DNA of 40,587 nucleotides from the NCBI GenBank assembly GCA_027622195.1, contig JAQBZO010000017.1, positions 1-40,587 of the forward strand, read 5' to 3'. The stretch is from Planctomycetota bacterium. Lineage in GTDB: Bacteria; Planctomycetota; Phycisphaerae; Phycisphaerales; SM1A02. Position 1 is the stretch's first letter. Each line of letters opens with the position of its first letter. This document shows positions 33,698 to 40,587 of the stretch, piece by piece. The translations under genes were made by a program, and so were the position numbers. The notes below the pieces were generated by a model. That model was not told where the DNA came from. It was given only the letters and a program-made list of their open reading frames with translations, and made no database searches.

Positions 33698-34579
33698 ATG
33701 GCTCGAATCACTCGCGCAGCACTGATCCAATCCAGCAACGCTCTCGCCGACGATTCCAATCCTCAGGCGCAGAAGGATGCGATGATCGAGAAACATCTCG
33801 TGCTCCTGAAGCAAGCGGCTGAACGTGGAGCCAACGTGTGCTGCATGCAAGAGATTTTTTCAGGACCCTACTTTTGCGCCGAACAAGACACGCGTTGGTA
33901 CGCGCTCGCCGAGTCTGTCCCCGATGGTCCCACCATCAAACTCATGCAGGATCAAGCGAAAAAACTTGGGATGGTGCTGATCGTGCCTGTGTACGAAGAG
34001 GCGATGGCTGGTGTCCTCTACAACACCGCGGCGGTGATTGATGAGAACGGCACATTTCTCGGCAAGTATCGCAAACATCACCTTCCCCACTGCCACCCTG
34101 GATTCTGGGAGAAGTTCTATTTCAAACCAGGAGACCTTGGTTATCCCGTTTTCAAAACGCGATTCGGTCGCATCGGTGTGTACATCTGTTACGACCGTCA
34201 CTTTCCTGAGGGAGCGCGAGAACTCGGACTCGCTGGAGCCGAAATCGTCTTCAATCCATCCGCGACTGTTTCTGGTCTCAGCGAATATTTGTGGAAGATC
34301 GAGCAACCAGCACACGCCGTCGCCAATCAATACTTTGTTGGAGCGATCAATCGCGTCGGCACTGAAGCACCTTGGAACATTGGCGAGTTTTATGGCCAGT
34401 CCTACTTTTGTGATCCGCGCGGACAAATCGTCGCGCAAGCTTCCCGCGACAAAGACGAGGTACTCGTCGCCGATCTCGATCTCGACCTGATCAAAGAGGT
34501 GCGCAATGTCTGGCAGTTCTATCGAGACCGACGACCCGAGAGTTACACCACGATCGCGAGCCCAATCGACCACCCATGA
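33698..34579 (+). CDS. pydC: Beta-ureidopropionase (nitrilase family)
   Basis: This 293-residue enzyme hydrolyses N-carbamoyl-beta-alanine to beta-alanine, CO2 and ammonia (and the methyl homologue from thymine). The catalytic triad of the nitrilase family is intact: Glu52 in MQEIF, Lys126 in GKYRKHHLP and Cys164 in ICYDRHFPEG. The order next to an aminotransferase and a dihydropyrimidinase favours this over N-carbamoylputrescine amidase, which is close in sequence. I start at MARITRAAL, where AAAGGA lies 10 bases before the ATG. Its TGA overlaps the ATG of the aminotransferase gene (ATGA). Confidence 0.9.
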   Translation: MARITRAALIQSSNALADDSNPQAQKDAMIEKHLVLLKQAAERGANVCCMQEIFSGPYFCAEQDTRWYALAESVPDGPTIKLMQDQAKKLGMVLIVPVYEEAMAGVLYNTAAVIDENGTFLGKYRKHHLPHCHPGFWEKFYFKPGDLGYPVFKTRFGRIGVYICYDRHFPEGARELGLAGAEIVFNPSATVSGLSEYLWKIEQPAHAVANQYFVGAINRVGTEAPWNIGEFYGQSYFCDPRGQIVAQASRDKDEVLVADLDLDLIKEVRNVWQFYRDRRPESYTTIASPIDHP

Positions 34580-35937
34580 GTCTTCCCGCCATTCCATCGT
34601 GTGACCATTCGCCACGCAAGTACACGGGCCCGTCTCGAGCGGATGTTCTTGCGATGCGGCGCGCCCATCTCACTCCCGCCCTGCTCACCTATTACAAAGA
34701 GCCGATCATGATTGTCGAGGGTCACATGCAGTGGCTCTATGACGAAACGGGTCATCGTTACCTCGACTGCCTCGGTGGCATCGTGACGGTGAGCGTTGGA
34801 CATAGTCATCCCGCTGTTCTCAAGGCGATGCACGATCAGATTGATCAGCTCGTTCACAGCACGACGATTTACCTTCACCCCAATGTGGCGGAGTTCGGCA
34901 AGAGACTCATCGCCACTTTCCCTGCTTCGAGTGGTCTCGATGTGTGCTATTTCACGAATTCAGGAAGTGAAGCGAATGAACTCGCCATGCTCATGTCTCG
35001 CCTCGCCACTGGCAACCATGATTTCATCGCCCTTCGCAATGCGTATCACGGAATGACCAATCAAGCGATGGGACTCGCTGGACTTTCCACATGGAAACAG
35101 CCGCTTCCCCAGGCTCTTGGAGTTCGGCACGCGCTGTGTCCTGATCGACTTCGCGGTCCTTGGCGATATGACGATCCTGATGCAGGACGCAAGTACGCCG
35201 CCGATGTTGCCGATCTCATTCGCTTTGGAACGACGGGCGCCGTGGCTGGTTTCATCGCTGAACCCATCCAAGGCGTGGGAGGCACCGTTGAACTTCCTCC
35301 AGGCTATTTGCACCACGCCTACGCAGCGGTTCGCGCAGCAGGCGGAGTGTGCATCAGCGACGAAGTCCAGACGGGTTTTGGTCGCACGGGCGAATCGTTC
35401 TGGGGATTCGAGCAACACGATGTGATGCCCGACATTGTCACGATGGCGAAGAGCATCGGCAACGGAGCTCCACTCGCCGCATGTGTCACCACTCGAAAGA
35501 TCGCCGAGAGTATGACCAAGCGACTGCACTTCAATACGTATGGTGGTAATCCTGTTTCAGCCGCAGCAGGACTCGCCACGCTCGACACGATTCAGCGCGA
35601 GGGACTTCAAGCTCGATCTCGCGATGTGGGCGGATACTTCAAGTCTCAACTGCAGGGACTTCAGAAGAAACACCAATGCATTGGTGATGTGCGCGGCAAG
35701 GGGTTGCTCCTCGGCATCGAGATGGTGAAGGACCGCGACTCGATGGAACCCTCGGGACCGCTCGCAGCGCAAGTGCATGAGCGAGCGCGCGAACTGGGAC
35801 TCCTCGTCGGCAAGGGTGGCATCAACGGCCAAGTCCTCCGCATGGCGCCGCCCATGTGCATCTCACGCGCCGACTGTGATTTCGCGGTTGCTGTTTTCGA
35901 CCAATGTCTCACCGAGGCGCATCCATGCCGATCTTGA
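34576..35937 (+). CDS. Class III aminotransferase, likely beta-alanine/beta-aminoisobutyrate transaminase
   Basis: This 453-residue PLP enzyme has the class III layout: YLDCLGGIVTVSVGHSHPAV near the start, FTNSGSEANE for cofactor phosphate, DEVQTGFGRTG, and the Schiff-base Lys292 in DIVTMAKSIGNG. It resembles alanine-glyoxylate aminotransferase 2 and (R)-3-amino-2-methylpropionate:pyruvate transaminase. In this operon it should convert beta-alanine and beta-aminoisobutyrate to malonate and methylmalonate semialdehydes, the substrates of the dehydrogenase gene at 32.2 kb. It overlaps both neighbours, 4 bases before and 13 bases after. Confidence 0.9.
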   Translation: MSLPAIPSCDHSPRKYTGPSRADVLAMRRAHLTPALLTYYKEPIMIVEGHMQWLYDETGHRYLDCLGGIVTVSVGHSHPAVLKAMHDQIDQLVHSTTIYLHPNVAEFGKRLIATFPASSGLDVCYFTNSGSEANELAMLMSRLATGNHDFIALRNAYHGMTNQAMGLAGLSTWKQPLPQALGVRHALCPDRLRGPWRYDDPDAGRKYAADVADLIRFGTTGAVAGFIAEPIQGVGGTVELPPGYLHHAYAAVRAAGGVCISDEVQTGFGRTGESFWGFEQHDVMPDIVTMAKSIGNGAPLAACVTTRKIAESMTKRLHFNTYGGNPVSAAAGLATLDTIQREGLQARSRDVGGYFKSQLQGLQKKHQCIGDVRGKGLLLGIEMVKDRDSMEPSGPLAAQVHERARELGLLVGKGGINGQVLRMAPPMCISRADCDFAVAVFDQCLTEAHPCRS

Positions 35938-37319
35938 TTCGGGGCGGCACCATCGTGACGGCCGATGCCGAACGGGTCGCCGACATTTTCGCCGAGCAAG
36001 AAACCATTACACGCATCGAGTCTTCGATTGATCCTCGCTCGGTTCCAGCGAAGACCGAAATCATCGACGCCACGGGTCACCTTGTCTTCCCGGGATTCAT
36101 TGATCCGCATGTGCACATCCACCTTCCATTCATGGGTACGAATGCCGCTGACAACCACGACACCGCCACTCGCGCCGCTCTTGCGGGTGGAACCACAACA
36201 ATTATTGAGATGATTTGCCCAGGTCCCAGTGACGAGCCTCGGGACTCGTTCAAGACTTGGTACGACCTCGCCGCGGCGAGCGCGCACTGCGATTTCACAT
36301 TTCATCAATCGGTCGTCCGCTTCGATGCACTCGCTCGAGAGCAACTCCGCGAACTCGTTCAATCGCGCGGCGTCGCGAGTTTCAAAGTCTTCCTCGCTTA
36401 TAAAGGCGCGCTCGACCTTTCAGACCACGACCTCCTCGGCCTCATGGAAATGGCGAAGGAACTCGGCGTCATCGTGACTGCACACTGCGAAAACGCCGAC
36501 GCTGTTGCTTTTATGCAAGCAAAGCTCATCGCCGCGGGATGCACATCCACTCACTTTCACGAGCCTTCACGACCCGTTGCCGTTGAGGCGGATGGAGTGC
36601 ACCACCTCTGCACCTTCGCTTCGCTCACCGGCGCGCACGTGTACATCGTCCATACATCGTGCCACGAGGCGCTCACGCAAGCGCAAGAAGCGCGAGATCG
36701 CGGAGTCAGGGTGTGGATCGAAGCGGTCGTCCCTCACCTCATCTTCGACAAGACGGCGGCTGAGCGTCCTGATTTCGAGGGGGCGAAGTACATCATGTCC
36801 CCACCACTTCGAGACGCGAGCAATATCGACTGCCTCTGGAATGCGATCGCACGCCGCGATGTGTCCACGATCGGCACCGACCACGCTCCGTTTCATTTTC
36901 ACACGCAAAAAGTGCTCGGAAAGAGCGCATTTACTGCGATTCCCAATGGCATCGGATCGATTCAAGAACGAGTCGATCTCCTCTTTACATTCGGAGTCTG
37001 CGCTGGACGAATCGACCGTCGAACCTTGGTTGATGCGGCGAGCACTCAACCAGCGAAGATCTTTGGACTCTTCCCCAAGAAGGGGACGATTGCCGTGGGC
37101 AGCGATGCAGACCTTGTCGTCTACGACCCGAATCATCGCGGACAGTTTTCACGCAACACGAGTCTCAGCGCGCTGGACTACAACGCTTACGAGGGGATGG
37201 AATGCCGCGGACGATCGCACATCGTCACCCTTCGAGGGCGAGTCGTCGCTCGCGACGGACAATACATCGGTGGTGATGGCGGGGGACAATATCTGCCACG
37301 CACTCCAACCCACTTTTGA
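35925..37319 (+). CDS. Dihydropyrimidinase (hydantoinase family)
   Basis: This 464-residue amidohydrolase opens the ring of dihydrouracil and dihydrothymine. Metal ligands are visible as His62 and His64 (DPHVHIH), the carbamylated Lys154 (ASFKVFLAYKG), His187 (VTAHCEN), His243 (YIVHTSCHE) and an Asp in IGTDHAPFH. I start at MPILIRGG; an upstream in-frame ATG at 35904 adds seven residues. Its TGA abuts the TAA of the convergent dihydropyrimidine dehydrogenase gene with no base between. Close relatives are hydantoinases and phenylhydantoinases, but the neighbours support the pyrimidine role. Confidence 0.9.
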   Translation: MPILIRGGTIVTADAERVADIFAEQETITRIESSIDPRSVPAKTEIIDATGHLVFPGFIDPHVHIHLPFMGTNAADNHDTATRAALAGGTTTIIEMICPGPSDEPRDSFKTWYDLAAASAHCDFTFHQSVVRFDALAREQLRELVQSRGVASFKVFLAYKGALDLSDHDLLGLMEMAKELGVIVTAHCENADAVAFMQAKLIAAGCTSTHFHEPSRPVAVEADGVHHLCTFASLTGAHVYIVHTSCHEALTQAQEARDRGVRVWIEAVVPHLIFDKTAAERPDFEGAKYIMSPPLRDASNIDCLWNAIARRDVSTIGTDHAPFHFHTQKVLGKSAFTAIPNGIGSIQERVDLLFTFGVCAGRIDRRTLVDAASTQPAKIFGLFPKKGTIAVGSDADLVVYDPNHRGQFSRNTSLSALDYNAYEGMECRGRSHIVTLRGRVVARDGQYIGGDGGGQYLPRTPTHF

Positions 37320-38567
37320 TTAGTCGTTCGAGACGAGTCGATTCGACTGCTCGACAAACTTGTCGGCATCCCAGTGTCCATCGCTCTTCACAACACCAGC
37401 CTTTGCTTCCTTCGCCGCCGACTTGATCGCTGATTGACGACGAACCAACTCGGCGTGCGTCGTGAAGTACGAAAGAGAATGTCCACGGAACTCTTCGATC
37501 GAATTGAAGTTGTGACGCTCCATGAAAGCGTTCAGTCCTTCACACAGTGTCTTCACCAGTTCATAGCCGTGAATCATGACGCCGGTGCACACCTGCACCG
37601 TTTGCGCTCCAAGGAGAATGAACTGCGCTGCATCGTCTCCCGTTTCGACGCCGCCGATTGCTGAGATCGATCGATCTGCATACTTCCTGCGCGTCGCAAA
37701 CTTTGCAACTGGACAGACCGCACCCGCGCGCGCTCCCTTGCCCGCAGGAGGTGGAGCAATGTCGATTTCTGGCGGGATCGCTTGGCCCGAATTGCCCCCG
37801 TACATCATGGTGGCGATATCCATCACATGACGCATGGCGATTGGACGAACAGCGCGCGACGAGTATCCACCAGGGACTGAGAATCCTTCCACGCACGGTT
37901 CGGGGCGCAGTGTGTCGAGGTCGATTCCCATCACGCTTGGAATCGTGTTGATCGCGGCAATTCCTTCGCATCCCGCGGCAAGCGACGCTTCTACCGCGGG
38001 AATCATGGAGGTGAGATTCGGCGTCATCTTCGCCCACACTGGAATGCGCGCGACTTCATTGACCCATCCACACACCTCAGTCAGAATCGCGGGGTCTTGT
38101 CCCATCGCTGCGCCCATGTGTCGTTCGGGAAGTCCGTGCGGACATGAGAAGTTCAACTCGAACGCATCGACTCCAGCATCTTGGCAACGACCAATGATTT
38201 CCTGCCAAGGTCCGCGAGAATACTCCTCCATCACTGACGCGATGAGGACTCCCGTTGGATGGGAATCCTTGATGCGCCGAAACTCATCGATCCACACATC
38301 GAATGGACGATCTGAAATGAGTTCAATGTTCTCCCAGCCAAGGATTTCGCGCTGTGAATCTCGCATCCGAGCGTAACGAGGAGTGACATTCACGACCTTC
38401 GACGCGTCGAGCGAAATGGTCTTCGCAATCACGGCACCCCACCCCTGCTCGAATGCCTTGCAAATCACATTCGCGTTCGTTCCTGGAGGTCCAGATCCGA
38501 TCACAAACGGATTCGGAAGCGAGAGCCCATCGACACAGACTGCGAGCCGAGGTGATCGGGTGTGCAT
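37320..38567 (-). CDS. preA: Dihydropyrimidine dehydrogenase, PreA-like flavoprotein subunit
   Basis: This 415-residue protein has the dihydroorotate-dehydrogenase-like FMN barrel of PreA/PydA: NPFVIGSGPPGTN, GWGAVIAKTISLD, ELNFSCPHGLPERHMGAAMG, PVWAKMTPNL, AAINTIPSVMGID, SAIGGVETGDDA and FILLGAQTVQVCTGVM. It reduces uracil and thymine to their dihydro forms. The C-terminal [4Fe-4S] ferredoxin domain that E. coli PreA has is missing: after about residue 375 there are no cysteines. The catalytic-loop Cys of the mammalian enzyme (A-C-G-Q-D-P) is Met here (A-M-G-Q-D-P), but E. coli PreA also lacks it. No PreT-like partner is in the window. Confidence 0.86.
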   Translation of the reverse strand: MHTRSPRLAVCVDGLSLPNPFVIGSGPPGTNANVICKAFEQGWGAVIAKTISLDASKVVNVTPRYARMRDSQREILGWENIELISDRPFDVWIDEFRRIKDSHPTGVLIASVMEEYSRGPWQEIIGRCQDAGVDAFELNFSCPHGLPERHMGAAMGQDPAILTEVCGWVNEVARIPVWAKMTPNLTSMIPAVEASLAAGCEGIAAINTIPSVMGIDLDTLRPEPCVEGFSVPGGYSSRAVRPIAMRHVMDIATMMYGGNSGQAIPPEIDIAPPPAGKGARAGAVCPVAKFATRRKYADRSISAIGGVETGDDAAQFILLGAQTVQVCTGVMIHGYELVKTLCEGLNAFMERHNFNSIEEFRGHSLSYFTTHAELVRRQSAIKSAAKEAKAGVVKSDGHWDADKFVEQSNRLVSND

Positions 38568-38629
38568 CGGATCATCCTAACCGACCGGTGCGCGCAGACA
38601 CCAATCGACAATGAGTAGACTCGCGCAAC

Positions 38630-39376
38630 TTGTCAGCTCCCACCGAAGAACTTGGCCGCATCTCTGCTTGGATTCAGGAGAACTGGACGAGTCTTCCATT
38701 CATTGGGCATATCGCCCCCGCCGCCGCGCTCCCCATCGGCATCTTCATTGCGTTTTTCGTTTCGGGAATCGGACTTCACTTCAGCGAAGACTTCATCCTC
38801 ATCCCAGCGGGATACCTTGTCGCCGAAACGCTCGACACACGCAACGGCGTTCTTCCAATGTGGCCAACGCTCATTGCCGGAGTGGCCGGCATCATCTTGG
38901 GCGATGCTGGATGGAAGTGGATGTGCGGAAGGTTTGGAACTCGGCTCTTGCACACACGGTGGCTGCGTCGGTTTTTCCATCCGCGAAGACTTCTCGAAGT
39001 GAAACACCAAATGGAGAAGAAGGGAGCGTGGGTTCTCGTTGCCGCGCGCTTCATTCCAGGAACCCGCACTCCCGTCATCACGATGTGCGGACTCCTCCAC
39101 ATGCCTTGGTGGAAATTTCTCCTCGTCGAGTTAGTGTGCGTCCCCGTCACGGTGCCGATGCAAATGCTCATTGGCTATGCGACCTATCACGCCCTCTCCG
39201 GAATTAAAGACTCCGTCCAGTTTGTCACGGTGCTCTTAGCCGTCGTGGCAGCGATCACCATCGTCTTCGTCGGACTTCACATTTGGCTCGGCAAGAAACA
39301 CGCCAAAGCCCATCATCCAAGAGCAAGCGTCAAGTGGCTCTCGACATTCGACACGCCAACCACTCGAGTTCGGTGA
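38630..39376 (+). CDS. DedA family membrane protein
   Basis: This 248-residue protein has about five hydrophobic segments and the DedA signatures: EDFILIPAGYL in the first re-entrant region and ARFIPGTRTPVITMCGLLHM in the second. DedA proteins help flip polyprenyl phosphate or phospholipids across the inner membrane and affect pH and envelope stress. The start is TTG at 38630; the next ATG in frame would cut away the first domain. The gene diverges from the PreA-like gene with 62 bases between. Confidence 0.83.
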   Translation: MSAPTEELGRISAWIQENWTSLPFIGHIAPAAALPIGIFIAFFVSGIGLHFSEDFILIPAGYLVAETLDTRNGVLPMWPTLIAGVAGIILGDAGWKWMCGRFGTRLLHTRWLRRFFHPRRLLEVKHQMEKKGAWVLVAARFIPGTRTPVITMCGLLHMPWWKFLLVELVCVPVTVPMQMLIGYATYHALSGIKDSVQFVTVLLAVVAAITIVFVGLHIWLGKKHAKAHHPRASVKWLSTFDTPTTRVR

Positions 39377-39487
39377 ATGACGGTCGGCGACGATGAATGA
39401 GCCATCATTTCACCTGCTTGCCCCCACGAACGAGCGCGGGTAGATTGCACCGCCCCGATGTTTCTGTCGGGTGACAATCGAATCATC

Positions 39488-39570
39488 GGGCGGATACTCA
39501 AGTGGTCAACGAGGGCAGACTGTAAATCTGCTGGCTTACGCCTACGGGGGTTCGAGTCCCTCTCCGCCCA
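39488..39570 (+). tRNA. tRNA-Tyr (GTA)
   Basis: The acceptor stem GGGCGGA (39488-39494) pairs with TCCGCCC (39563-39569), followed by discriminator A. The anticodon stem GCAGA/TCTGC encloses CTGTAAA with anticodon GTA at 39522-39524. A long variable arm (GGC-TTAC-GCC) marks a class II tRNA, as expected for bacterial tRNA-Tyr, and the T-loop TTCGAGT is normal. The terminal CCA is not encoded. Confidence 0.95.
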
Positions 39571-39634
39571 TAGATTCGATTTGTAGGGGGAAGCCTGCGA
39601 ACAGCCCAAACCCCTGAGTGTATGACTGTCATCC

Positions 39635-40587
39635 ATGTCCGCGTCACTCGCCGTCGCACTCCTCGTCATCGCACCACAATCATTCAAGCCCGCGCTCGAA
39701 TCGTTTCTAGCCTTCAAGACAGAACGCATCGCGACTGAGTTTGTCGCGCTCGAAACGGCACTCGCGCAAGGCGCTGGAAGCGATGATCCCGAACGGCTCA
39801 AACGCTATCTCTACGAGCGTTGGAAGTCGGATGGAGTTCGCTATGTTCTGCTCGCCGGCGACGCCGACACGCTGCCTGTTCGTTACATGGTGCTCGATCG
39901 ATTCACCGACGCCGCCTTCCATTACGCGTTCTATCCGAGCGATCTTTACTACGCCGACCTCGCCGAGAGCGACGGCTCGTTCGAAGACTGGAATGCAACG
40001 AAGAGTGGATTCCACGCGCAGTACTTCGGCGAAGTGCGCGGCGAGAAGAATAAGGATGACGCGATCAACTTCGATGCGATCGACTACCACCCTGAAGTCG
40101 CGGTCGGACGATGGCCTGTCTCGACCACAGCACAAGTCGCTTCCGTTGCGGCGAAGACCATGCGCTATGAGTCGGCGATGGAAGCACGCGCAGGCGCGGG
40201 CGCGACTGCAGCTGCGTCTGCACCGCCCTCCGCTGGCATCCTGATGGTCGGCGGATGGATCGACGCACGCAGCGCTTGCGAATCGTGGCGCGCGCAACTC
40301 GAACCATCATGGCACATCGAGCGCCGCTACTACTCAGGAAAACAATTCGGCGTCGCCGATCCTGATGAGCAACAAGTGGTCAGTCTCATCCAAGGCGGCG
40401 TCGATCTCCTACTTCACGCAGGACACGGCAATGATGATCGCTGGGAAGGATGTTTATCCACCGCAACATTGAAGCAACTCGAAGGACAGCCGCGCCTCCC
40501 TATCGTGATGAGCGCGGGTTGTTCGACTGCTTGCTTCGCGACGCTTCCGCCATACGAACCATACGAGGACTCCACCGGAGTCGCGCA
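39635..40587 (+). CDS. Peptidase C25 (gingipain-type) protein, 5' part
   Basis: The frame from ATG at 39635 is open to the end of the window (317 codons) with no stop. It begins with a short hydrophobic stretch that may be a signal peptide (SASLAVALLVIA). The phrases VRYVLLAGDADTLPVRY, FYPSDLYYADLAE, EVAVGRWPVSTTAQV and LLLHAGHGNDDRWEG are typical of C25 cysteine peptidases. The dyad would be His264 in AGHG and Cys296 in SAGCSTACF, 32 residues apart as in gingipains. The mature enzyme would be exported. The rest of the gene, perhaps with a dockerin tail, lies outside. Confidence 0.78.
   Translation, partial: MSASLAVALLVIAPQSFKPALESFLAFKTERIATEFVALETALAQGAGSDDPERLKRYLYERWKSDGVRYVLLAGDADTLPVRYMVLDRFTDAAFHYAFYPSDLYYADLAESDGSFEDWNATKSGFHAQYFGEVRGEKNKDDAINFDAIDYHPEVAVGRWPVSTTAQVASVAAKTMRYESAMEARAGAGATAAASAPPSAGILMVGGWIDARSACESWRAQLEPSWHIERRYYSGKQFGVADPDEQQVVSLIQGGVDLLLHAGHGNDDRWEGCLSTATLKQLEGQPRLPIVMSAGCSTACFATLPPYEPYEDSTGVA

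Noticed and set aside
36505-37323. A 272-codon plus-strand frame inside the dihydropyrimidinase gene
   Set aside because: It overlaps the metal-site region of a clear amidohydrolase in another frame and is Ser/Arg-rich with no pattern.
39454-39471. Small hairpin CCCGA/TCGGG just before the tRNA gene
   Set aside because: Only five base pairs with an eight-base loop and no T-run; it may be chance and gives no functional clue.
1-40587. CRISPR arrays, insertion sequences, prophage or integrase genes
   Set aside because: No regularly spaced repeats, transposase or integrase motifs, or phage structural genes were seen on reading; the variable genes appear to be ordinary chromosomal ones.

Overview
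The window looks like chromosomal DNA of a planctomycete, most likely of the Phycisphaerae type. The main reason is that three secreted proteins (a subtilase, a beta-propeller-like protein and an arylsulfotransferase-like protein) and one gene remnant carry paired calcium-binding dockerin-like repeats of the form D-x-D-x-D-G-x-V-x-x-x-D-L-x-x-x-L-x-x-W-G, which are very common on exported proteins of that group. Shine-Dalgarno sequences are weak, GTG and TTG starts occur, and genes are tightly packed with many 4-nt overlaps. No IS element, prophage, CRISPR array or rRNA was seen. One tRNA-Tyr is present. The assignment to a lineage is inference.

Layout. 0.2-4.7 kb (+): secreted subtilase with dockerin tail, CvfB-like S1 RNA-binding protein, ABC-F ATPase. 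4.7-7.4 kb (-): DEAD-box RNA helicase translationally coupled to a secreted NTF2-like protein. 7.5-8.8 kb (+): MFS transporter. 8.8-17.4 kb (-): a six-gene tricarboxylate operon, in transcription order SucC-like ATP-grasp subunit, SucD-citryl-CoA lyase fusion, HD-domain protein, one-chain aconitase, isocitrate-type dehydrogenase, MmgE/PrpD dehydratase. 17.5-19.2 kb (-): DUF4139 protein. 19.2-21.2 kb (+): asparagine synthetase. 21.2-22.8 kb (-): secreted dockerin protein. 23.0-27.9 kb (+): SET-domain protein, a 1330-residue membrane-bound Pls-type nonribosomal peptide synthetase, and an Rrf2 regulator, all overlapping. 28.0-28.2 kb: a decayed subtilase-dockerin remnant and a strong terminator. 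28.3-32.2 kb: arylsulfotransferase-like protein, phosphodiesterase/phosphatase with repeat tail, sulfotransferase. 32.2-38.6 kb: reductive pyrimidine catabolism. 38.6 kb to the end: DedA protein, tRNA-Tyr, and a C25 (gingipain-type) peptidase that runs off the window.

How they work together. The pyrimidine genes form a nearly complete route: dihydropyrimidine dehydrogenase, dihydropyrimidinase, beta-ureidopropionase, a class III aminotransferase and (methyl)malonate-semialdehyde dehydrogenase would take uracil to acetyl-CoA and thymine to propionyl-CoA. The tricarboxylate operon could either cleave citrate ATP-dependently (with aconitase and isocitrate dehydrogenase, the citrate arm of a reductive TCA cycle) or handle a citrate analogue such as 2-methylcitrate, which the PrpD homologue hints at. 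The most striking locus is the SET-Pls-Rrf2 cluster: a self-contained candidate system for a homopoly(amino acid) made by a membrane NRPS, with a protein-methyltransferase-type SET enzyme as possible tailoring factor, a regulator as last gene, and a perfect palindrome just upstream of the first start codon.
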